The notes beneath the pieces are model-generated. The model was not told the origin of the DNA and made no database searches. It saw nothing but the letters and a program-made list of their open reading frames with translations. A DNA stretch of 5,369 nucleotides. It comes from Gudongella sp034004165. GTDB taxonomy: Bacteria; Bacillota; Clostridia; Tissierellales; Tissierellaceae. Made by a program: the position numbers and the translations under genes. The stretch lies in contig JAVEXI010000080.1 of NCBI GenBank assembly GCA_034004165.1, positions 1 to 5,369 on the forward strand. The letters run 5' to 3'. Positions within the stretch are counted from its first letter, which is position 1. Each line of letters starts with the position of its first letter. Shown in pieces: positions 1 through 5,369 of the stretch.

Positions 1-17
1 AAAAGTAGAGGAGCATA

Positions 18-371
18 ATGAAGATTAACCGGATTATCCTTACTGATGACTCAACAAAGAAACTTCAATTACTTAAGTCTAAAACTGGTCTCACACCAAA
101 TATCCTATGTCGTTTCGGGTTAATACTTTCACTGCAAGACAATACAATACCAGACCCAATCCTTTATAAACAAGATGGACAAGAGCTATTACGGCACGTA
201 TTGCTTGGCGAAATAGATAATATCTGTATCGCATTATTTAAGCAAAGAGCTGCTCAGGATAATAAGGATTTATCTGATGAAAAGTCTTTAGTAGATTATT
301 TTAGAGCTCATATCAATAGGGGGGCAGAACTAATATATAATCGAAGTAACTCATTAATATCCCTGTTTTAG
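18..371 (+). CDS. dndE: DNA sulfur modification protein DndE
   Basis: DndE is the small last component of the DndBCDE DNA phosphorothioation machinery, in which DndC and DndD, with a cysteine desulfurase as sulfur donor, swap a non-bridging backbone oxygen for sulfur. Family knowledge: DndE from E. coli forms a tetramer that binds nicked duplex DNA through lysines. The 117 aa length is normal for the family. Recognisable family features are the basic N-terminal helix with K14, K15, K20 and K22, the TGLTPNILCR stretch (residues 23-32), the LLGE segment (62-65) and the C-terminal HINRG (98-102). The ATG at 18 is preceded by GAGGAG (8-13) with 4 bases of spacing. A TAA at 16-18 overlaps this ATG by one base and may be the stop of an upstream dndD, but only about five codons are visible, so this is not provable here. 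The gene converges on the helicase-nuclease gene. It contains a run of six G at 319-324. Identification is from recalled family motifs, with high confidence. Confidence 0.93.
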   Translation: MKINRIILTDDSTKKLQLLKSKTGLTPNILCRFGLILSLQDNTIPDPILYKQDGQELLRHVLLGEIDNICIALFKQRAAQDNKDLSDEKSLVDYFRAHINRGAELIYNRSNSLISLF

Positions 372-393
372 TACAACAAATATGAAATACACA

Positions 394-2520
394 TCAAACA
401 AGGTGAAGCATATCGTATTTTTCAAGTAAAGGTTTAAGAACATTAAAAGTATAGCTTTCATTCATTGCCAAATAAGAAAATTCAAGCACACGTTCAAGCT
501 CTTTTTTGAATAAGTTCTTAGAATATTTATCCATATCAAAATCGTTAGAAACATGCACTATAAAATCATATATTTCGGCTTTATCCTTGCCGGGGGCTTT
601 ACGTAATATCCGGCCTCTTCTTTGGACAAATTGCCTATAATTTCTACTGCTGGAAAGAATAAATGCTGTCTTACAGGCAGGTACATCGATACCTTCATCT
701 AGACATTTAATCGCCGATAAAGCATTTATAATCCCAAGGCTAAATTCTTCCAAAATATCCCTACGTTCATTTCTTCCTTCTTTTGAAGTAAAAGGCCTTA
801 CGGACCACCCGTTTTCCCGTAATAGTTGATTAAGTTTATTAATTTGTCTTCTATGTACCTCTGGTTCATCCTCAACGCTGCCTTCTCCACTGTAAAAAAG
901 AGTATGATTTTGTGGAGGTATTTCTTTTAGTAAACCTTCCAGCACTATTAGTTTATTTGAACAGTTTGAAATTAAACGTGAACGTTCTCTAAATAATTTG
1001 TCTAAATCAGGATTTTCCTCGTTCATATCTTTTGTCATAATTAACATGCCTATCTTTGCAGACAGCTCAAGATATTTCTCAGATTCTTCATTGGTTAACT
1101 CAACTAAAACAGGATAGTAGTTGTACTGAGATAAAATGTCGTCTTTGATAGCGTCTTTAAGGTCGTATTCGTATACAACATCACCATAATAGTCAGTTAA
1201 ATGCACATTATTATCTTCTTTGATATAGTGAAATGGTGTAGCCGAAAGCCCTATTCTAAACCGCACATCAGGGAGTTTATTTTTAAATGAACTGCTGCCA
1301 TGATGATGGCACTCATCGCCTATAACAAGGCATTTCTCAGGTTCAATTTTCTTAATAGCATTTTGAAATTTATCCCCTCTGAATGTTTTGTTAACAACTA
1401 CAATTGCAAAAAAATCGATTGCGTTAGTTTGAAATCGATAGATGTTCTTGCTGAGCACTTCTTCCCATAGTGAGCTATTATCGTAGCATTTTATTGGAAA
1501 AATATTGAACATCTCAAGAGTCTCGATCCATTGTTCAGCTAGATTCACATACGGGACTGCGACAACAAGAATCAATTTGCCTGCTTCGGACACTTTACAT
1601 GCGATATGAATTGCTGTAATTGTTTTACCTGCGCCAGTTGCCAATTGCAGTATTCCTCGCCCTCCTGAATTCTTCCATGCCTTTTGTGCTTGCTGTTGGT
1701 GTTTCCTAAGCTCATATTTATTATTTCCAATAAATAAAGGTATTTTCGGTTTAATTTCTTTGTGTTGATTTTCAGCTATTTTGACACGCTCAAATTGCTC
1801 AAAAGCCTCTAACTCTATTTTAAGGTCAGGCTTTTCACCTTTGGATGCAATAATATTTATATGTTTCTTTGCAGCTTCAGGGATACCAATTACAATTGTA
1901 TCTTTTGCTTCGTTTTTCCACAACTTCTCGAAGCCTTCAATATGTGGTAGATAGTGATTCTCAAGTCCAGAGACCCAAGATTTAAAAACATTTATAGATT
2001 CATAATTATAACCATCAATCAAGGCATAAGGGGTTTCATTAGCAGAGCCGTTAAATACCAACTTGTTCCCTTCAACGTCGCAAATAATCCCTACTTTTTC
2101 ATGGTACATGCCAACTTTTCTGAGTGCTACCTTGATTTCTAGATAATTATTTGCTATTAGCCATGAAACGGCATTCATTCTGTTTGAAAAAAGAGGATGA
2201 TCTTGATCCTGAAATATTTCAATAATTTGTTCTGAAATTTGTTCTTTGATACTATTTATCCGTTTTTCATAACCTTCAACAATAGCACTATAGTCGTCAT
2301 GTGATATTACACTGCCAACGATAAAGCGAATTTTACCATTATTACGGACAATTCCTGCAATACCTTGTGCTGCTTGAAAAAGTGAGGCAATGGAGAAAAA
2401 ACCAACTGCTCTATCGTAAGTTATAGCATTAGATAGGGCCGGAATATAAAAATCGGTTAGAATATTATCATATTCAGTTTTATATACTTCTTTAATATCA
2501 AGCTGTTTAAAGCTCAACAT
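394..2520 (-). CDS. Dnd-system restriction protein: PLD-type nuclease motif fused to SF2 helicase
   Basis: Likely the DNA-cutting effector of the restriction arm. Residues 1-200 carry a phospholipase-D-like motif: H140-x-K142, D148 and the GSAN at 158-161, matching the HxK...D...GSxN pattern of PLD-family nucleases. Only one such motif is present, and PLD nucleases commonly pair two by dimerising. Residues 265-660 form a complete SF2 helicase/translocase: a Q-like region near 269-282, Walker A ATGAGKT (294-300), motif Ia around 320-331, DECH (402-405), LSATP (425-429), motif IV near 540-545, motif V with DEGIDVP (608-614) and motif VI QRRGRILR (633-640). The architecture and neighbours fit the family called 'DNA phosphorothioation system restriction enzyme' (dnd_restrict_1). 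It is the last gene of the operon. Its ATG lies inside the preceding gene (14-base overlap) with only a weak ribosome site, so translation is probably coupled. All motifs are intact and no frameshift is seen. The cutting activity is inferred. Confidence 0.87.
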   Translation of the reverse strand: MLSFKQLDIKEVYKTEYDNILTDFYIPALSNAITYDRAVGFFSIASLFQAAQGIAGIVRNNGKIRFIVGSVISHDDYSAIVEGYEKRINSIKEQISEQIIEIFQDQDHPLFSNRMNAVSWLIANNYLEIKVALRKVGMYHEKVGIICDVEGNKLVFNGSANETPYALIDGYNYESINVFKSWVSGLENHYLPHIEGFEKLWKNEAKDTIVIGIPEAAKKHINIIASKGEKPDLKIELEAFEQFERVKIAENQHKEIKPKIPLFIGNNKYELRKHQQQAQKAWKNSGGRGILQLATGAGKTITAIHIACKVSEAGKLILVVAVPYVNLAEQWIETLEMFNIFPIKCYDNSSLWEEVLSKNIYRFQTNAIDFFAIVVVNKTFRGDKFQNAIKKIEPEKCLVIGDECHHHGSSSFKNKLPDVRFRIGLSATPFHYIKEDNNVHLTDYYGDVVYEYDLKDAIKDDILSQYNYYPVLVELTNEESEKYLELSAKIGMLIMTKDMNEENPDLDKLFRERSRLISNCSNKLIVLEGLLKEIPPQNHTLFYSGEGSVEDEPEVHRRQINKLNQLLRENGWSVRPFTSKEGRNERRDILEEFSLGIINALSAIKCLDEGIDVPACKTAFILSSSRNYRQFVQRRGRILRKAPGKDKAEIYDFIVHVSNDFDMDKYSKNLFKKELERVLEFSYLAMNESYTFNVLKPLLEKYDMLHLV

Positions 2521-2965
2521 CGCTCAAATCCGGTGCTTTGTCTTTTTCATTTAGAGGGAAATAGCCTTTTTTCTGCAACTCAGAGATAATTGCTTGTTCT
2601 TTTGAAAGAAGAGCGTTTTTATTGCACCAACCTTCGATAATCTCAATACCACCGCATGCATACTCTTCAAAAATTTCAACACACTCTTTTTCTCTGTTTG
2701 GTTGCAATATACTTGGGTCTTTAGTTTCTCCTAACGCAATCCAGAATATTATATCATCGTCTTGGTAACGTTCAAAGGTGTGGCCCTTTATTGGATCTTT
2801 TGTTTTGCTTGTAAAAGAGGTCTTACGTCCTTCGGAAAAACCTAAGATAGCTGCAAATATCACTAAATCTTTCATTGTAGGAAAGAGACTTCTACTTATA
2901 TTGCTCAAATTTTGTATGATGTCGTACTGCTCTGCACTCATGCTGACTGATGGTAATTCCGGCAT
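2507..2965 (-). CDS. DNA phosphorothioation-associated protein 4 family protein (dnd_assoc_4-like)
   Basis: A 152 aa soluble protein with no signal peptide or membrane segment. It looks like the small conserved family found beside dnd genes and named 'DNA phosphorothioation-associated protein 4', whose biochemical role I do not know. Visible features are a hydrophobic helix around residues 31-43 (MKDLVIFAAILGF), a basic SEGRKTS stretch (44-50), an acidic/aromatic core with DDDIIFWIALGETKD (69-83), a C-terminal region with ACGGIEII and W113, and a charged tail. The ATG has a GAGG (2971-2974) five bases upstream, inside the end of the ATPase gene, whose TAA is only 2 bases away. Its own 3' end overlaps the helicase-nuclease start by 14 bases. 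The tight sandwich between ATPase and effector suggests it is an adaptor or regulator for one of them (inference). The family call is from memory of the motif pattern and context, so it is less certain than the neighbours. Confidence 0.72.
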   Translation of the reverse strand: MPELPSVSMSAEQYDIIQNLSNISRSLFPTMKDLVIFAAILGFSEGRKTSFTSKTKDPIKGHTFERYQDDDIIFWIALGETKDPSILQPNREKECVEIFEEYACGGIEIIEGWCNKNALLSKEQAIISELQKKGYFPLNEKDKAPDLSDVEL

Positions 2966-2967
2966 AG

Positions 2968-5004
2968 TTACCTCACAGATAATATCTTTGTTGTGTCATA
3001 TTCCATATCATAGAAAGTGACTTGGTGGGCATTTCCACTCAAGTCTTTAATCATTTCATCCTTTGTTTCAGACTTACTTCCTTTGTTGTGCCTTACCAAT
3101 ATGTATTCTTTGGTAACATATTTATCTAGGATATCAGAAATATCTTTGCTTTGTGAGCTTGATAAAAGCATTACTACCTGACTGGCGCAATGAGGAATAA
3201 ACTCTGCGGTGCTTTGTTTGTATAAATCGTCAAGTTGACCAAATGGTGAATCAAGCAACAATGGAGCTTCTGTCCCTGATAAAAAGTAGTCTGACTGATT
3301 ACTTTGCCTATCTTTTGCAAATTTTATCAGTGCAACAGTAAACGCAAGACCAATAAGTTGGTTTTCTCCACTACTTCTTCCGGTTATTGTGCCAGAGTAG
3401 TCTTCCATTGTAATATTGTAATTCTCATCAAGCTTTATACTGACATTTTTTCTCATAATTTTATCTACAATATCTGAGATATATTTTTGAATAATATCAA
3501 TAGCTCCGCTTTCTTCTTCTATTAGTTTATTTTCTAAAACGTCTTTAATAGCTTTAACATTATTTATTATTTGCGTAGCCTTTTTGAACTCTTTATTATT
3601 AAACTCATTTTTCTGTAGTTCCCTTCCTAATGACTCAACATTGCTCTCATGTTCATTAATAAGGCGATTACATTGGAATTCTTCTCTTTCTAGGGCAACA
3701 ATATTATCTTTAAGTCTTATTCTGTTTGATTCCTTCTCTCTTATTGATTCTATATTACTTTCGCCTATTTCTTTATTGATACTTTCTAGCTCCTTTTCTA
3801 GGCGAGAAATACTCTCACCGATATAAGTAAGATCTTTGGCGTATCCAAAATATCTTTCCGGTGCGTTTTCTTTTTGTTTTTCAAATTCAGCTATACGTCC
3901 TCTTATTTTGCCTATTCTTGACTCAACAATGGCATTAGTTGCATTTTCTAACAAACTGATGACTTTTGTGTATTCGGGAGAGCCTTGCTCTAACGGACGA
4001 CCGCAAATACAAACTTTATTGTTGGTAATATCTTGAATAAATGTTTCATTATATGGAGCAGGGATGATTCCTTTGGTTGAGGCCTCTTCAATAAAATCCT
4101 TTGTGTCTTCAGTGATCTTCTTTGCCACAAGAAATTTTGCATTTTCACTAAGCCACTTGCTTTGACTCAATTCTTTATTAGTCTTATCACTTTGAAATTT
4201 CTTTAAATCTTCTTCTGTTTTTGTACGTTTGCTATTTAATTCTTTGATCCTTGAAGCATCAACTTTTGATAGAAATCTATCAATATCTTTTATTTGCTCT
4301 CGCTTATTTTCGATACTTTTTTTGATTTCTTCAAGTCTTTGCTGATTTTGTCTTATTATTTCTTCTGAATGGTCTTTTCTTCTGCGTAGTTCATCACTTT
4401 GAGTACTTACTTTTACCTTGTTTCTTTCTTTTTCGTAATCTTTTAAGACTTCTCCAACATGCTTTATCGCTTTTTCAACGATAGTGCACCCCAGAATATC
4501 CCTTACAGCTGATTTGATTTTGTTGCTGTCCTTACCCGCAAAATTTTCTGCATGTTCTCCATCAAATAAAAAATATGGTGCCATTCCAGAGGGGATAATT
4601 GATTCAATGATCAGATTGGGTTGTTGAACAGTTCCTTCGTCTATAGGACCATCACCAATATTTAGCGACATATAGTCCATATGAAAAGAAGTATCAGCGC
4701 TGTTTTTATAGAATTTTCTTGTAGCTGTATATAGCTTATCCCCATGTTCAAACTCTATTTGCACAGACGCTTCTCTTATCCCTTTCCGTTCTGCGTCATT
4801 ATTTATGATTTTGTCACGATGTTCAAATCTTTCAGTAAACTTATTATGAAAACACCAGAATAATGCATTAAGGATAGTCGTTTTACCTACACCATTTTGA
4901 GCATGTATCAACGTAACTGGTGATTCACATTTGTCTGCTAAATTAATTTCATGATGACCATAAAAACATCTAAAATTTTCAAACTCAATTTTTCTAGTGA
5001 TCAT
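2968..5004 (-). CDS. DndD/Rad50-like SMC-type ATPase of the Dnd restriction operon
   Basis: An ABC/SMC-class ATPase of 678 aa, about the size of DndD. The N-terminal half-site opens with the typical RKIEFENFRCF strand and a Walker A AQNGVGKTT (35-43). The middle is two long charged coiled-coil arms (about 185-290 and 350-495) separated by a cysteine turn, VCICGRPL (331-338), placed like a Rad50 zinc hook but with CxC rather than CxxC spacing. The C-terminal half-site has the ABC signature SSGENQL (544-550), Walker B PLLLDSPFGQLDD (581-593) and a switch-like histidine region near 605. The usual catalytic Glu after the Walker B Asp is Ser586. It is the second gene of the leftward operon. Its ATG overlaps the end of the small upstream gene by 11 bases and has GAGG (5014-5017) nine bases away. 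It is not in the normal dndD position upstream of dndE, so it is probably a DndD-related paralogue serving restriction rather than sulfur insertion; this last point is inferred. Confidence 0.83.
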   Translation of the reverse strand: MITRKIEFENFRCFYGHHEINLADKCESPVTLIHAQNGVGKTTILNALFWCFHNKFTERFEHRDKIINNDAERKGIREASVQIEFEHGDKLYTATRKFYKNSADTSFHMDYMSLNIGDGPIDEGTVQQPNLIIESIIPSGMAPYFLFDGEHAENFAGKDSNKIKSAVRDILGCTIVEKAIKHVGEVLKDYEKERNKVKVSTQSDELRRRKDHSEEIIRQNQQRLEEIKKSIENKREQIKDIDRFLSKVDASRIKELNSKRTKTEEDLKKFQSDKTNKELSQSKWLSENAKFLVAKKITEDTKDFIEEASTKGIIPAPYNETFIQDITNNKVCICGRPLEQGSPEYTKVISLLENATNAIVESRIGKIRGRIAEFEKQKENAPERYFGYAKDLTYIGESISRLEKELESINKEIGESNIESIREKESNRIRLKDNIVALEREEFQCNRLINEHESNVESLGRELQKNEFNNKEFKKATQIINNVKAIKDVLENKLIEEESGAIDIIQKYISDIVDKIMRKNVSIKLDENYNITMEDYSGTITGRSSGENQLIGLAFTVALIKFAKDRQSNQSDYFLSGTEAPLLLDSPFGQLDDLYKQSTAEFIPHCASQVVMLLSSSQSKDISDILDKYVTKEYILVRHNKGSKSETKDEMIKDLSGNAHQVTFYDMEYDTTKILSVR

Positions 5005-5164
5005 TATTTGAATCCTCTAAAGACTCCAAATGCTTAAGTCCACTATCGATAATTCTCTTAATAATGTCTTTTTGCCCTCGTTTTTCGTTTTCGTCATAAT
5101 ACCATTTACGTTCTTTTTCAATTATTTCAAGGGCAATTCTCTGTATTTCTTCATTAAGAGTCAT
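4994..5164 (-). CDS. Small charged protein, first gene of the Dnd restriction operon
   Basis: A 56 aa frame beginning MTLNEEIQRIALEIIEK and ending in DSNNDH. I do not recognise it. It is rich in Glu, Lys and Ile, with a WYYDENEKRG turn in the middle (residues 21-30), and reads as two amphipathic helices (about 3-20 and 32-50). There is no cysteine, signal peptide or membrane segment. Three ATGs sit in tandem (5170, 5167, 5164). AGGAG at 5172-5176 is 7 bases from the third, 4 from the second and 1 from the first, so 5164 is preferred; the longest form is 58 aa. An in-frame TAA upstream closes the frame. It lies directly behind the operon promoter and its end overlaps the ATPase start by 11 bases, which is the coupling pattern seen in the rest of the operon. 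This supports a real gene, possibly an accessory subunit or regulator of the ATPase. Function is unknown. Confidence 0.72.
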   Translation of the reverse strand: MTLNEEIQRIALEIIEKERKWYYDENEKRGQKDIIKRIIDSGLKHLESLEDSNNDH

Positions 5165-5171
5165 CATCATT

Positions 5172-5176
5172 CTCCT
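5172..5176 (-). promoter_or_regulatory. Ribosome binding site deciding the start of the small first gene
   Basis: AGGAG on the minus strand stands before three consecutive ATG codons. Spacing of 1, 4 and 7 bases to the first, second and third ATG favours initiation at 5164. This is the strongest ribosome site in the leftward operon, as expected for the gene that opens it. Confidence 0.7.
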
Positions 5177-5195
5177 ATAAAAAGACCGACATTAA

Positions 5196-5225
5196 ATATT
5201 ATCACAATTTGACTAATTGTGTAAA
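5196..5225 (-). promoter_or_regulatory. Sigma70-like promoter of the leftward operon
   Basis: On the minus strand a -35 TTTACA (5225-5220) is followed after 16 bases by GATAAT (5203-5198). The latter is preceded by TGT, giving an extended -10 TGnGATAAT. An alternative -10, TAATAT (5201-5196), gives an 18-base spacer. Transcription would start near 5190, leaving a leader of about 25 bases before the first gene. No other comparable promoter was seen between this point and the end of the operon, so all four genes probably depend on it. The match is by eye. Confidence 0.6.
5203..5221. promoter_or_regulatory. Inverted repeat overlapping the promoter, candidate operator
   Basis: CACAATT (5203-5209), the spacer TGACT, then AATTGTG (5215-5221): a perfect 7-bp inverted repeat of 19 bases in total. 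It fills the interval between the -35 and -10, touching both, so a dimeric protein bound here would block RNA polymerase. It has no U-tract, and its AT-rich short arms would make a weak terminator. An operator reading is therefore favoured. No candidate repressor gene is identified with confidence in the window; DndB (expected left of the window) is a known transcriptional repressor in some Dnd systems, and the small first gene is another possibility. Confidence 0.5.
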
Positions 5226-5228
5226 GAT

Positions 5229-5241
5229 TTATAGTCTATAA
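5229..5241. repeat. 13-base palindrome TTATAG-T-CTATAA upstream of the -35
   Basis: Perfect 6-bp arms around a single T, three bases upstream of the operon -35 hexamer and immediately beside the presumed IS30-like terminus. It could be a second operator half-site region or UP-like AT-rich DNA. IS30-type elements are known to favour palindromic targets, so it could also have attracted the insertion. Short AT palindromes occur by chance, so confidence in any function is low. Confidence 0.3.
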
Positions 5242-5276
5242 CCCCGAATTCAATAATTAAGTGCAACTTTTATAGT

Positions 5277-5325
5277 TGGTAATAGACGAGCCAGTGCGCT
5301 AGCATTGGCACGGCTTCCATTACCA
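5277..5325 (+). repeat. Long stem-loop upstream of the transposase start
   Basis: Outer arms TGGTAAT (5277-5283) and ATTACCA (5319-5325) pair perfectly. Inside, GCCAGTGC (5290-5297) pairs with GCATTGGC (5302-5309) through seven Watson-Crick pairs and one G-T pair around a GCTA loop. The structure ends 5 bases before the transposase ribosome site. In insertion sequences such hairpins can limit transposase made from outside transcription. There is no U-run after it, so it is not a classical terminator. A possible -10, TATAGT (5271-5276), would start transcription at its foot. Confidence 0.55.
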
Positions 5326-5341
5326 CATAAAAGGAGCACCA

Positions 5342-5369
5342 ATGAGAATCTATGCGCACTTGACTCTGT
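5342..5369 (+). CDS. Partial transposase N-terminus, probable IS30 family
   Basis: An ATG at 5342 follows AAGGAG (5331-5336) with 5 bases of spacing, and the frame is open to the window edge. Only MRIYAHLTL is visible. IS30-family transposases usually open with a short 'xYxxLTxxxR' segment before the helix-turn-helix, and this fits. The call rests on nine residues plus the flanking IS30-like terminus and hairpin. It is divergent from the Dnd restriction operon. Another transposase family cannot be excluded. Confidence 0.48.

Larger units (their letters stand above)
5243..5369 (+). mobile_element. Left end of a probable IS30-family insertion sequence (partial)
   Basis: From about 5243 the base composition and style change. 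The stretch GAATTCAAT (5246-5254), followed by a GTGCAAC block (5261-5267) and TTTTAT, resembles the terminal repeat of IS30 as I recall it (ATTCAAT, then GCAAC, then TTAT, in the same order and nearly the same spacing). It is followed by a stem-loop and a rightward start codon whose product begins like IS30-family transposases. The exact boundary is an estimate (5240-5250). The right end, the other terminal repeat and any target duplication lie outside the window. Confidence 0.5.

Noticed and set aside
1..18. Possible last codons and stop of dndD (TAA at 16-18 overlapping the dndE start)
   Set aside because: Only about five codons are visible and another frame also stops at 6-8, so the upstream gene cannot be identified from this window.
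2778..3020. Plus-strand open frame of 80 codons across the ATPase/assoc_4 junction
   Set aside because: Antisense to two well-supported genes, with no recognisable product. Treated as a chance frame, like those at 1954-2142 and 3836-4036.
3584..3826. Plus-strand open frame of 80 codons, rich in Leu and Ser
   Set aside because: It lies wholly antisense to the coiled-coil part of the ATPase. The Leu/Ser richness is the mirror of Glu/Lys/Arg codons, and no ribosome site was noted.
5030..5212. Plus-strand open frame of 60 codons with a hydrophobic stretch
   Set aside because: It is antisense to the small charged gene, which has a far better ribosome site and operon position, and it would run through the promoter of the leftward operon.
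5203..5221. Inverted repeat read as a transcription terminator for incoming transcripts
   Set aside because: The arms are only 7 bp and AT-rich, and no T-run follows on either strand. Its exact fit between the -35 and -10 favours an operator.
5264..5278. Small inverted repeat CAACT-TTTAT-AGTTG in the presumed IS end
   Set aside because: Arms of 5 bp in AT-rich DNA are expected by chance. It may simply be part of the IS terminal region.

Overview
This is an A+T-rich bacterial window, roughly two-thirds A+T by eye, with compact overlapping genes and clear AGGAG/GAGG ribosome binding sites. It is the right-hand side of a Dnd (DNA phosphorothioation) defence island. The codon use and an IS30-like element at the right edge would suit a gammaproteobacterium, but the sequence does not prove the host.

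Layout. A complete dndE runs rightwards at 18-371. It is the last gene of the usual dndB-C-D-E modification operon, so dndBCD most likely lie just left of the window. Facing it, and ending 22 bases away, is a leftward operon that fills 394 to about 5170. In order of transcription it holds a 56-58 aa charged small protein (4994-5164), a 678 aa DndD/Rad50-like SMC-type ATPase (2968-5004), a 152 aa protein resembling the Dnd-associated family called 'DNA phosphorothioation-associated protein 4' (2507-2965), and a 708 aa protein with a PLD-type nuclease motif followed by an SF2 helicase (394-2520). The last resembles the family named 'DNA phosphorothioation system restriction enzyme'. The reading frames overlap or lie 2 bases apart, so the four genes look translationally coupled and made as one unit.

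Regulation and edge. The leftward operon has a good sigma70-like promoter at 5198-5225. A perfect 7-bp inverted repeat (5203-5221) overlaps its -35 and -10, as a repressor operator would. Just upstream, a second short palindrome (5229-5241) abuts what looks like the left end of an IS30-family insertion sequence. That element has a stem-loop and the first nine codons of a rightward transposase, which runs off the window.

Working model (inference). Proteins encoded to the left, with DndE, put phosphorothioate on the host DNA. The leftward operon would be the matching restriction arm: an SMC-like ATPase and an associated protein act with a helicase-nuclease that attacks unmodified DNA. No dndF/G/H (dptFGH) gene is visible here, so this appears to be the alternative, much less studied type of Dnd restriction module. 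The small first gene and the operator are the parts that look least described.
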